Shown here in pieces: positions 1 to 6,305 of a stretch of DNA of 10,049 nt. The translations under genes and the position numbers were made by a program. This DNA comes from Deltaproteobacteria bacterium (GTDB lineage Bacteria; Desulfobacterota_B; Binatia; UBA9968): the NCBI GenBank assembly GCA_027297485.1, contig JAPUHZ010000152.1:1-10049 (forward strand), given 5' to 3'. The first letter of the stretch is position 1. Every line of letters begins with the position of its first letter. Below the pieces are notes generated by a model. The model saw only the letters and a program-made list of their open reading frames with translations, was not told where the DNA came from and made no database searches.

Positions 1-1
1 C

Positions 2-541
2 GGAAATCTCTTAGAGACCCTACCGGATCGGAGGTTCGTCGCCGAGGCCCTGGCGCAAGTTCCGGTCCGGGTCCATCAGGATCTCTTTCTCAATACCTCT
101 ATGTTGATCGACGCCGAGGAGCTTGTGGTTGTGCTTCCGGCCCAGACCCGTTACGAGCAAAGAAGTGGTGGAACGACCACCAGCACGGAGAGGAGAATCC
201 GTTTTACGCCGGAAATTCTCTGGCACCGTGTCGGAGAATCCCTCCCGGAGTGGGAGATCCCAACTCTGATCGGACGGAGGGCATTGTCCAACGGCAAGCT
301 TTTATTTCCCTTTGACGATACACAGAGCATACGTAAAGAAATGAGTCGGGTCATGCCCCTTTATCGGGGGATCGACAAGCTCAGACAGGAGGGGGACTCT
401 CTCCAGTGGGGGGGCGCTTATCTCTTCAAGGGTGGCCATTTTCCCAATATGCCGGAGGCCCGAGCCCTCTTTAGCGTGCTAGTGCCTCCGAACCAAAGGG
501 TTTCAGGGACCGTTTCACTTGGCAGGACCGTTATGCCCTGA
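2..541 (+). CDS. Molybdopterin oxidoreductase, FdhF/YdeP-like (3' part only, C-terminus short)
   Basis: The frame is open from base 2 to a TGA at 539-541, so the start lies outside the window; 179 residues are visible. The segment LFLNTSM, then TRYEQ, then a glycine/threonine patch leading to TSTERRIRF, is the signature of the late catalytic region of FdhF/YdeP-type molybdopterin oxidoreductases, which bind a bis-MGD molybdenum cofactor. The family's usual substrate is uncertain; E. coli YdeP is linked to acid resistance. Downstream, the stretch around MPLYRGIDKLRQEGDS also fits the family. Family members normally continue for roughly another 100 residues through the molybdopterin-dinucleotide-binding domain, but this frame stops right after GTVSLGRTVMP. 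The protein therefore looks truncated, either by a real rearrangement or frameshift or because it belongs to a short subfamily. It converges on the cupredoxin gene with 2 bases between stops. Family assignment is firm, function is not. Confidence 0.8.
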   Translation, partial: GNLLETLPDRRFVAEALAQVPVRVHQDLFLNTSMLIDAEELVVVLPAQTRYEQRSGGTTTSTERRIRFTPEILWHRVGESLPEWEIPTLIGRRALSNGKLLFPFDDTQSIRKEMSRVMPLYRGIDKLRQEGDSLQWGGAYLFKGGHFPNMPEARALFSVLVPPNQRVSGTVSLGRTVMP

Positions 542-543
542 CT

Positions 544-1329
544 CTATTTTTTGTTGAGGTACTCAAAGACCACCTCGACTTTTTCATTCGGCCCAACTTT
601 AATCTCTTTTGTCTCTTTCCCCAGCTCTTCGTGCCAGACTTCCAGCGTATAGGTTCCAGGAGGGACATCTGCCAGCTTGAAAGTGCCGTCGGTCGATGTC
701 ACATCGTAATAAGGATGATCTACGACAAGGAGCCAGGCGCTCATCCAGCCGTGAACGTCACACTTAACGGATATCAGCTCGGGCTCTTTGAAAGTTTGGG
801 TGATCTTCTTGAGGTACTTGGGCTGTGCCCGGTTGAACGGTTTGTTTTTCTTACTGAAGGTGTGGATGTTGTGCAGAATCCCGTCGCTGTTGCGAATCTC
901 CACTGTCGTCCCGACAGGAACCGCCAGTATGTGCGGCTTATATTCGCACCCCTCCTGATCCAACACGGGAGTTACCTCTTCTATAGCCTTTCCCTTACGA
1001 ATATTAGCCAGTTGAACCACGGCATACTGCACCTCACCCCGTTCATTGACCATCCATGAGGGGTTTCGTTTCCTCTTGCCACAAACTCCCTGGTCCTTGG
1101 TCACGGAGATCATGGGAGGCGTCCGGCTTCCCCTGAAAAAGACCTTACCAGAGATTGTCCCCCCGTCCTTTACCGCAACGGGTTGATATTGCGCTCCCTC
1201 CCCTGGCGCTTCAGTCTGAACAGAGGGCGGACCCTTGCCGGAAGAAGGCTCCTCTTCTGCCTTGGAGCAACCCCACAAGAATAGAAAGAAACCTAAAGCA
1301 ACTGTGCAACGACAGATTCTGTTATCCAT
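544..1329 (-). CDS. Cupredoxin-domain lipoprotein with carboxypeptidase-regulatory-like C-terminus
   Basis: A 261-aa exported protein. I chose the ATG at 1329 because GAGGA lies about 6 bases upstream; the longer frame would begin with a TTG at 1362. The N-terminus has a short hydrophobic run ending in LWGC, so Cys21 is a likely lipidation site, with Trp at -2 being unusual. A Pro/Glu/Gly-rich linker follows (about residues 25-55). The cupredoxin part spans about residues 55-205. Candidate type 1 copper ligands are His153 or His156 (LHNIH), Cys190, His193 and Met196 in CDVHGWM. The Cys-x2-His-x2-Met spacing differs from plastocyanin (His-x4-Met) and is typical of plastocyanin-like proteins annotated near methylamine or respiratory genes. 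Cys83 and Cys128 could form a disulfide. Residues about 209-250 (DGTFKLADVPPGTY) resemble a carboxypeptidase-regulatory beta-sandwich. It probably acts in electron transfer or copper binding outside the cytoplasmic membrane; the partner is unknown. Confidence 0.8.
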   Translation of the reverse strand: MDNRICRCTVALGFFLFLWGCSKAEEEPSSGKGPPSVQTEAPGEGAQYQPVAVKDGGTISGKVFFRGSRTPPMISVTKDQGVCGKRKRNPSWMVNERGEVQYAVVQLANIRKGKAIEEVTPVLDQEGCEYKPHILAVPVGTTVEIRNSDGILHNIHTFSKKNKPFNRAQPKYLKKITQTFKEPELISVKCDVHGWMSAWLLVVDHPYYDVTSTDGTFKLADVPPGTYTLEVWHEELGKETKEIKVGPNEKVEVVFEYLNKK

Positions 1330-1429
1330 AGTTTTCCTCAATCCGCTCCGCCCTTCGTCCAATCATTTTGTTTGACTGTCCTACTTTCGCTTAAGCCCGA
1401 CGGGTTCATTGTTATCTCTATCCTATGCA

Positions 1430-2674
1430 TCAGGAGAGGCTTGGTCCGGGACGGTAATTTAACCGAAAGATCGTTTCAAACGAGCTGAACAGGTCGAGGT
1501 ACTGCTCCAGGTAGCGTGTCAGGAGAAACCGGTCCTTCACGGTCTCCTTCGCCTTTCGCCCCAGCCGTTGCCGCAGCTTCTTGTCTTTGATTAGCTGCAC
1601 GATCCGCTCTGCCGCCTCCTCGACGGATGAGATCAGAAAACCGTTCACTCCGTCCTCGATCTGGTACTGAATCCCGCCGACCTTCCCGCCAATGACCGGT
1701 GTTCCCTTCCACATGGCCTCTGTGACCGTGAGGCCGAAGCCCTCGCGGATCGACTTCTGCAAGACGACGGCCGCCCGGCGCTGAAGACTATTCACCAGCG
1801 CCGTGTCGTCACCATGGGGCAGGACGAGAATGCGCTCCTCCCGGCTCTCCATCAGGGATTCGAAAATCTCCGCGCCTTCCGGGTCGTCGGTGGCGAAATT
1901 GCCAAGCAGCACTAGCGTACAGTCCACTTCTTTTCTCGCCAGCTTGAAGGCATCGATGACTCCCTCCGGATCCTTCCAACGGTCAAAGCGGGAGACCTGC
2001 ACCACCAGCGGGAGGTCGGTCGGAATATGGTAGTGAGCCAGGCGCTCGTTGATTTCCTCTTCGCTCAACTCCCGGTTTTTGATGTTGAAGGGATTGATCG
2101 CCGGCATGAAGAACAACTGCGGCGTCCTAAGGTTCTTAGCATACTCTTTGCAGCTCAAGATCGCCGCATCATACTTTTCTATGAACGGAACCAGGTAGTC
2201 CCACGTCTCTTTATGCGGCTTCGATAAGTCGAGATGGCAGCGCCAGATCCAGGGGTTTTTCTTCTTCTGATAGTGATTGATCATCGGCAGGGGTTGAGGA
2301 TCGTGAACGATAACCATGTCGTGATCCTCCAAGTGGTTTCGGATGGAATTCTCATAAATGACCTCTTCGTAAATGTGCATCTTCATCTCGGTAAGATTGA
2401 TCTTCCCGCCTTGCAAGGCATTGTGGATCTTCTTGGTGATGCTGAAGAAATCCGGGGTGCCTTGAATCACCCTCCATCCCGCTTTAATTCCCAGGCTGTT
2501 CATCAAAAGCGTCAGCGACGACAACATCTCTGCCACCCCACCGCCATAATAGGTCGAGTTGAAATTAACCACCCGAAGATCCTGGAGAGGCTTAGCCTTC
2601 TCTTTAATACGCTCGATTGTTTCCGCTCCGACGAACGGTTCGTAGTCTTCGATCTGGACGATCCTGTACTTCAT
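1430..2674 (-). CDS. treT: Trehalose synthase TreT-type glycosyltransferase (GT4)
   Basis: A 414-aa GT-B fold glycosyltransferase. The N-terminal motif NSTYYGGGVAEML (about residues 39-51) closely matches archaeal TreT, which makes trehalose from an NDP-glucose donor and glucose, reversibly. The C-terminal donor-binding half has SRFDRWKDP (228-236) and the retaining-GT E-x7-E motif in EGFGLTVTE (311-319). The reading frame extends upstream to a GTG at 2725, but the ATG at 2674 has GGAG six bases upstream and its N-terminus (MKYRIVQIEDY) fits TreT-like proteins, so I take that start. The protein has no signal peptide and should be cytosolic. The trehalose would serve as a compatible solute or carbon store. 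Related GT4 enzymes include trehalose phosphorylase and other glucosyltransferases, so the acceptor is inferred from motif similarity. It follows threonine synthase after 79 bp, which holds its own promoter-like sequence. Confidence 0.75.
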   Translation of the reverse strand: MKYRIVQIEDYEPFVGAETIERIKEKAKPLQDLRVVNFNSTYYGGGVAEMLSSLTLLMNSLGIKAGWRVIQGTPDFFSITKKIHNALQGGKINLTEMKMHIYEEVIYENSIRNHLEDHDMVIVHDPQPLPMINHYQKKKNPWIWRCHLDLSKPHKETWDYLVPFIEKYDAAILSCKEYAKNLRTPQLFFMPAINPFNIKNRELSEEEINERLAHYHIPTDLPLVVQVSRFDRWKDPEGVIDAFKLARKEVDCTLVLLGNFATDDPEGAEIFESLMESREERILVLPHGDDTALVNSLQRRAAVVLQKSIREGFGLTVTEAMWKGTPVIGGKVGGIQYQIEDGVNGFLISSVEEAAERIVQLIKDKKLRQRLGRKAKETVKDRFLLTRYLEQYLDLFSSFETIFRLNYRPGPSLS

Positions 2675-2688
2675 CTGCTGCTCCGCAT

Positions 2689-2701
2689 TGATTAAATTAT
2701 A
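2689..2701 (-). promoter_or_regulatory. Candidate promoter -10 and start region for treT
   Basis: On the minus strand a perfect TATAAT (complement of 2696-2701) lies in the gap before treT. The predicted transcription start near 2689 would give a leader of about 15 bases carrying the GGAG ribosome site (2681-2684) just before the ATG at 2674. The -35 region is poor (about 3 of 6 matches at 17 bp spacing), so an activator may be needed, or treT may be mainly read through from upstream. Confidence 0.35.
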
Positions 2702-2753
2702 GTCAATCAGCGAGGCGACGTACACCTCAGCAAGGCAATTCAGTGCATGTCAA

Positions 2754-3983
2754 TCAGTCTGCCTTCAGACGCTTTCGGAGGGCGTCGAGGTCGGGAGCGA
2801 TGGGACGAAGCTCCTCTTCGGGGATGCTGATGGCAGAGGGCTGTTTCAGTCCGTGGCCTGTGATGGTACAGACGACAAGGTCACCCTGGCTGATAATTCC
2901 CTGTTCGCGTAACTTTCGCGCAGCGGCCACCGAAATAGCTCCAGCAGGTTCAGCAAAGATCCCTGCGAGACGGGCCAAGAGAGATTGAGCTCCGAGGATC
3001 TCGTCGTCGCTCAGGGCCACAGCAGTCCCCTTGGAACCACGGATCGCCTCCAGGGCCCGCCAGCCCATGGACTTGGGGTTTCCCACCTGAATGCTTTCTG
3101 CAACTGTCTCCTTGGCGACAACGGGCTCAACATCCGAACGCCCTTTTTCAAAGGCGGCAACGATAGGGGCTGCCGCCTCACTCTGCGCAGCTACAAGCTT
3201 CGGCACGCGATGGACCCAACCCAGCGTCAAGAGCTCGTTATAACCCTTCCACATGGCATAGAGACCTGTTCCGCCAGCCGTCGGGTGGATGACCCAATTC
3301 GGCACATGCTCATCCAACTGATCAAACAGTTCATAGGCATACGACTTTTTCCCTTCGTTCCTGTACGGATTCGTCGAAAGACAGTCATACCAGCCGAACT
3401 CTTGGACCGCACCCTTGTAAAGTAGGGCAGCCTGTTCGAAATCCCCTTCAATCACCACAACAGTGGCACCATACGCCCGCGCCTGGATCACCCTTGAGGG
3501 AGATATCCCTTCGGGAACCATCACGACGCTCTCCAGGCCGGCCGCGGCTGCATACGCAGCCACGGATGCGGCGGCGTTCCCCGTGGAGATCACAGCCACG
3601 GTTTTATGTCTCAGCTCTTTAGCTCTGGAGAGCCCAACAGCATTGCTCCGATCCTTCAAGGATCCGGTGGGTAGGAGCGTATCGTTCTTAAGAAGCAGAC
3701 GCGGGATAGCCAGTTCCTCGCCAAGCCGCCTCGACCTCACGAGGGGCGTGTAGCCCTCACCCAGAGAAACGATGGCCGCTCGCTCCTCGATGGGCAGGAA
3801 CTCGAACCAACGCCAAATCGTCATGTCCATCCTCTTTCGGATCTCCAACAGGTGCGATCTGGCTAGATGACCGAGCTCAACGATGACTTCGAGAACGACA
3901 CCACAGGAGGGACACTGAGAGGCGGTACTGGAGGGTGATTGCCAGCCGCACTTCGGACACCTGAGACCTTTCACCATGCCCAT
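2754..3983 (-). CDS. thrC: Threonine synthase-like PLP enzyme with N-terminal zinc ribbon
   Basis: A 409-aa fold-type II PLP enzyme. It would convert O-phosphohomoserine to threonine and phosphate in the cytosol, the last step of threonine synthesis. A zinc ribbon opens the protein (Cys9, Cys12, Cys24, Cys27), as in many archaeal and bacterial short threonine synthases. The PLP lysine is Lys110 in TGSLKDRSN, followed by the substrate loop STGNAAAS (133-140), the phosphate-binding loop TAGGTG (235-240), FAEPAGA (343-349) and TGHGLK (375-380), all in family order. The ATG at 3983 sits 4 bp after the stop of the upstream gene; a GGAGGGG stretch inside that gene, about 11-13 bases before the ATG, is a plausible but slightly distant ribosome site. 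A related PLP lyase role (for example cysteate synthase) cannot be excluded from motifs alone. No other threonine pathway gene is nearby. Confidence 0.85.
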   Translation of the reverse strand: MGMVKGLRCPKCGWQSPSSTASQCPSCGVVLEVIVELGHLARSHLLEIRKRMDMTIWRWFEFLPIEERAAIVSLGEGYTPLVRSRRLGEELAIPRLLLKNDTLLPTGSLKDRSNAVGLSRAKELRHKTVAVISTGNAAASVAAYAAAAGLESVVMVPEGISPSRVIQARAYGATVVVIEGDFEQAALLYKGAVQEFGWYDCLSTNPYRNEGKKSYAYELFDQLDEHVPNWVIHPTAGGTGLYAMWKGYNELLTLGWVHRVPKLVAAQSEAAAPIVAAFEKGRSDVEPVVAKETVAESIQVGNPKSMGWRALEAIRGSKGTAVALSDDEILGAQSLLARLAGIFAEPAGAISVAAARKLREQGIISQGDLVVCTITGHGLKQPSAISIPEEELRPIAPDLDALRKRLKAD

Positions 3984-3987
3984 AATT

Positions 3988-4497
3988 CTAAGAACCCCTC
4001 CGTTCTATCTCGCGCAGAGACTTGTCTAGCTCTCCCTCCAGCTCACTTACGTCGAAACCAATAAGACGTGCACCGTCGAGAATGGCAATGCAGATCATCA
4101 CCAGATCCAGGCACTCCTTAGGAGGCGGCTTGTCCTGATGGGCGACCAGATAATGCTCAACGCGCTGCTTGAGGACATGGAAATCCTTCAGGCAAACTAC
4201 CGGAGGAAGATCGCGCAAAGACCCAGTGTTGACATCCGAAGGAGAAAAGGCAACGCCCCCGGGCTCGACCAAGGCGATTTGATTTCCATTTTCGAACAGT
4301 AAGGCCAGATAGATATCCCCAGTCTCCGGATGAACCTTTTCTTCAAATGCCTTAACGTCGCGCCACGCAATACGAAGACTTTTTCCCGAAGCGACATCTA
4401 AAAGAGTCGAGTTCTCCTCGTCATAGAGAACAGCGTGGCGATGCCTTTCAACCCATTCTTTTACCTTCGCCCTAGCCTCCTCAACCAAGGACCTCAT
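3988..4497 (-). CDS. Unrecognised 169-aa cytosolic protein, first gene of the thrC operon
   Basis: I do not recognise this family. The N-terminal 20 residues form a charged amphipathic helix (EEARAKVKEWVERH). A middle part (about 20-85) looks mostly beta, with LRIAWRDVKAFEEKV, IYLALLFENGNQIALVEP and a small-residue turn. The C-terminal half (about 100-165) is helical, with a hydrophobic run LVMICIAIL and a charged tail. There is no signal peptide, no convincing membrane segment and no cysteine motif (two isolated Cys). It ends 4 bp before threonine synthase, so the two are almost certainly co-transcribed. The ATG at 4497 has no Shine-Dalgarno sequence upstream; instead a strong extended -10 lies directly before it, suggesting a leaderless message. 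A TTG at codon 4 is the next possible start. Coding status is supported by the tight operon spacing and the promoter, not by homology. Confidence 0.7.
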   Translation of the reverse strand: MRSLVEEARAKVKEWVERHRHAVLYDEENSTLLDVASGKSLRIAWRDVKAFEEKVHPETGDIYLALLFENGNQIALVEPGGVAFSPSDVNTGSLRDLPPVVCLKDFHVLKQRVEHYLVAHQDKPPPKECLDLVMICIAILDGARLIGFDVSELEGELDKSLREIERRGS

Positions 4498-4503
4498 AAC
4501 TAC

Positions 4504-4530
4504 ATTATATCATGAGTTAAAGCCACCCAA
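4504..4530 (-). promoter_or_regulatory. Extended -10 promoter for the unknown gene and thrC
   Basis: On the minus strand TGATATAAT (complement of 4504-4512) is a perfect TATAAT with the TGn extension. A TTGGGT -35-like hexamer (complement of 4525-4530) stands 15 bp upstream, which is short, but extended -10 promoters tolerate a weak -35. The start of transcription is expected about 7 bases past the -10, at or next to the A of the ATG at 4497, so the transcript is probably leaderless. Confidence 0.55.
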
Positions 4531-4572
4531 ATTGCGAGCCTCTAACGGTGAAAAAAGACAGGTACCCAAAGG

Positions 4573-4600
4573 TTGACGTCATAGTCCGTTATCGGATACT
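4573..4600 (+). promoter_or_regulatory. Candidate upstream promoter for the 5'-nucleotidase gene
   Basis: TTGACG (4573-4578, 5 of 6 to consensus) is separated by 16 bp from GATACT (4595-4600, 4 of 6). Transcription from here would start near 4607 and give a leader of about 90 bases to the ATG at 4695. The leader would begin with a small hairpin (4608-4629). Prediction only. Confidence 0.3.
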
Positions 4601-4607
4601 CGTGGAT

Positions 4608-4629
4608 TGGCGCCTGGTGGCAAGCGCCA
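4608..4629 (+). repeat. Short inverted repeat in the 5' region of the nucleotidase gene
   Basis: TGGCGC (4608-4613) and GCGCCA (4624-4629) can form a 6-bp GC-rich stem with a 10-base loop. It lies between the divergent genes, just downstream of the candidate upstream promoter, so it could sit at the very 5' end of that transcript. No T-run follows, so it is not a typical terminator. It may be chance. Confidence 0.3.
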
Positions 4630-4643
4630 TGGTCATGTTTTCT

Positions 4644-4674
4644 TTGACCCACTCTCAAAAACAAATTTTATCTT
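4644..4674 (+). promoter_or_regulatory. Second candidate promoter for the 5'-nucleotidase gene
   Basis: TTGACC (4644-4649, 5 of 6 to consensus) is followed by an AT-rich stretch; TATCTT (4669-4674) is the nearest -10-like hexamer but the spacer would be 19 bp. It would start transcription only about 15 bases before the preferred ATG at 4695. Weaker by spacing than the upstream candidate, better by position. Confidence 0.22.
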
Positions 4675-4694
4675 TTAGAGTAGGTAGACATGTG

Positions 4695-6305
4695 ATGAGG
4701 CGGAAACTGTGCTCGAGACTTCTGGGTCCTCTGCTTGTCCTGACCCTGTTACTGCTGGTGCCGGTCGTCAACGGCGAGGCAGCTCTTCGCCTGATTACCA
4801 TAGTTGGCGTGAGCGACTGGCATGGACAGCTCGACCCTTTGAGTCTCAACATCGACGGACAGCCAAAGTGGGTTGGGGGTGCGGCGACTCTCAAATATTA
4901 TTTTGATGAAGCACGCAGGCGTAACCCGCAGGGCACCATCGTGGTGACGGCAGGTGACGCGATCGGCGCCACTCCGCCGATCTCAAACTTTTTCGCGGAC
5001 GTGCCGGCCATTGAAGCGCAGAATGCCATGGGCTTCGATATCGATACCCTGGGCAATCATCACTTCGATAACGGCCTTGGCCGCCTTCGCAGGCTGATGG
5101 ACCTCGCGAGGTTTCATTACGTGGCTGCGAACGTGTCCGGCCTGGATGGGCAGATGCTCGCCCCACCTTATCATGTGTTCGTGAAAAACGGGGTAAAGGT
5201 TGGAATCATCGGAATTGCTAATCCGGGCACTGCAGAGATCGTTGGGGCTCGTGACGTTGCCAATTACAAATTCCTCGATCCGGCTCCAATCATTAACAGA
5301 CACGCACGGCAATTGCGCGACCAGGGCATTGACATTATCGTTGTGATCGCCCACATCGGCGCCAGGGCGGTGCGCCAAGATGGAGTTCCTATCGGGCCTC
5401 TTGGGGAGTTGGCGAGACAAGTTAGAGGTGTGGATGTTCTTATCGGAGACCATACGGATGTGAGTGTCAACGCAGTGGTCAACAAGACGCTCGTTATTGA
5501 GAACAGAAGCCAGGGAGCCCAGTATGCAGTGATCGACCTTGAATATGATGTGAGCCGGAAGACAGTGGTACAAAAATCGGCAATCCTCAGATGGACATAT
5601 GTCGAGGGAGCGAGGCCGGACCAAAAAGTTCAGGCAATGATCGACAAGTATAGGGACCAACTCCAACCACACCTGGATCGGAAAATTGGTGAGACGGCCG
5701 TCCTACTCGCGCGTGCGCGAGGCGAATCGCCCTTGGGAAACCTCGTAACAGATATCATGCGAAAAAAGTATAACGTGCAGCTCGCCTTTTATAATTCCGG
5801 TGGACTGAGGGCCGATATTCCATCTGGCTATCAACCTGCCGACAAAGCGCTTCGGCGCCCTGCTCCGAGCTACACCGCTGGGCCTCCTTTCGATATTGTG
5901 AGAGGCGATTTTTTTGCTGTCGAACCGTTCGGCAATTTGGCCGTGACTTTTAAGATTACCGGGGAGACACTATGGCAGGCACTCGAAAACAGTGTCAGCC
6001 GGAGCCCACTGCAGATTTCTGGTTTTAAGTATGTGTTCGATCCCCGAATGCCCCCGGGAGAACGTGTGCGTTCTGTCAACACCGCTGACGGCACACCGAT
6101 CCCCAGAGATAGTACGGAATACTCCGTCGTGACCATCGGCTTCTTGTATAACGGGGGAGATGGTTACACGATGCTGAACAATGGCACGGGCACCACAAGG
6201 GAACTTATCACCGATATACTGAGCAATGCTGTAAAGCAGATGGGCGCTATCAACGTAAGAGTCGAGGGTCGAATTATCCGCGCAGGCACGTCTTTTAATC
6301 CTTAA
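4695..6305 (+). CDS. Exported 5'-nucleotidase / UDP-sugar hydrolase family metallophosphatase
   Basis: A 536-aa secreted enzyme of the UshA/5'-nucleotidase family, likely releasing phosphate from extracellular nucleotides for salvage. The frame is open from a GTG at 4548, but the ATG at 4695 starts a clean signal peptide: RRK, a leucine-rich core and probable cleavage after GEA (about residue 28). Two-metal site residues in order are Asp41 and His43 (SDWHG), Asp88 (AGDAIG), Asn121 and His122 (GNHHFD), His220 (IAHIG) and His253 with Asp255 (GDHTD). UshA has His-Ser-Gln at the last motif and GNHE at the third, so this is a variant subfamily. The C-terminal nucleotide-binding domain has NSGGLR (367-372), PFGN near 412 and FLYNGGDGY (483-491), where the aromatic residues stack on the base. 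No membrane or sortase anchor is visible. Its 3' end overlaps the next gene's 3' end by 11 bp. Exact substrate is not deducible. Confidence 0.88.
   Translation: MRRKLCSRLLGPLLVLTLLLLVPVVNGEAALRLITIVGVSDWHGQLDPLSLNIDGQPKWVGGAATLKYYFDEARRRNPQGTIVVTAGDAIGATPPISNFFADVPAIEAQNAMGFDIDTLGNHHFDNGLGRLRRLMDLARFHYVAANVSGLDGQMLAPPYHVFVKNGVKVGIIGIANPGTAEIVGARDVANYKFLDPAPIINRHARQLRDQGIDIIVVIAHIGARAVRQDGVPIGPLGELARQVRGVDVLIGDHTDVSVNAVVNKTLVIENRSQGAQYAVIDLEYDVSRKTVVQKSAILRWTYVEGARPDQKVQAMIDKYRDQLQPHLDRKIGETAVLLARARGESPLGNLVTDIMRKKYNVQLAFYNSGGLRADIPSGYQPADKALRRPAPSYTAGPPFDIVRGDFFAVEPFGNLAVTFKITGETLWQALENSVSRSPLQISGFKYVFDPRMPPGERVRSVNTADGTPIPRDSTEYSVVTIGFLYNGGDGYTMLNNGTGTTRELITDILSNAVKQMGAINVRVEGRIIRAGTSFNP

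Noticed and set aside
1330..1362. TTG start of the cupredoxin protein at 1362
   Set aside because: The ATG at 1329 has a GAGGA site and begins directly with the lipoprotein signal sequence; the extra 11 residues would disrupt it.
2234..2695. Long + strand frame opposite TreT, and similar frames opposite the other large genes
   Set aside because: They are antisense to genes with clear motifs and show no recognisable domains or ribosome sites.
2675..2725. Upstream GTG start of TreT at 2725
   Set aside because: It has a poor ribosome site, covers the TATAAT promoter-like element, and the ATG at 2674 has GGAG at ideal spacing.
4548..4694. N-terminal extension of the 5'-nucleotidase from a GTG at 4548
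   Set aside because: It would bury the signal peptide 50 residues inside the protein, and no ribosome site precedes the GTG; it also covers both candidate promoters.
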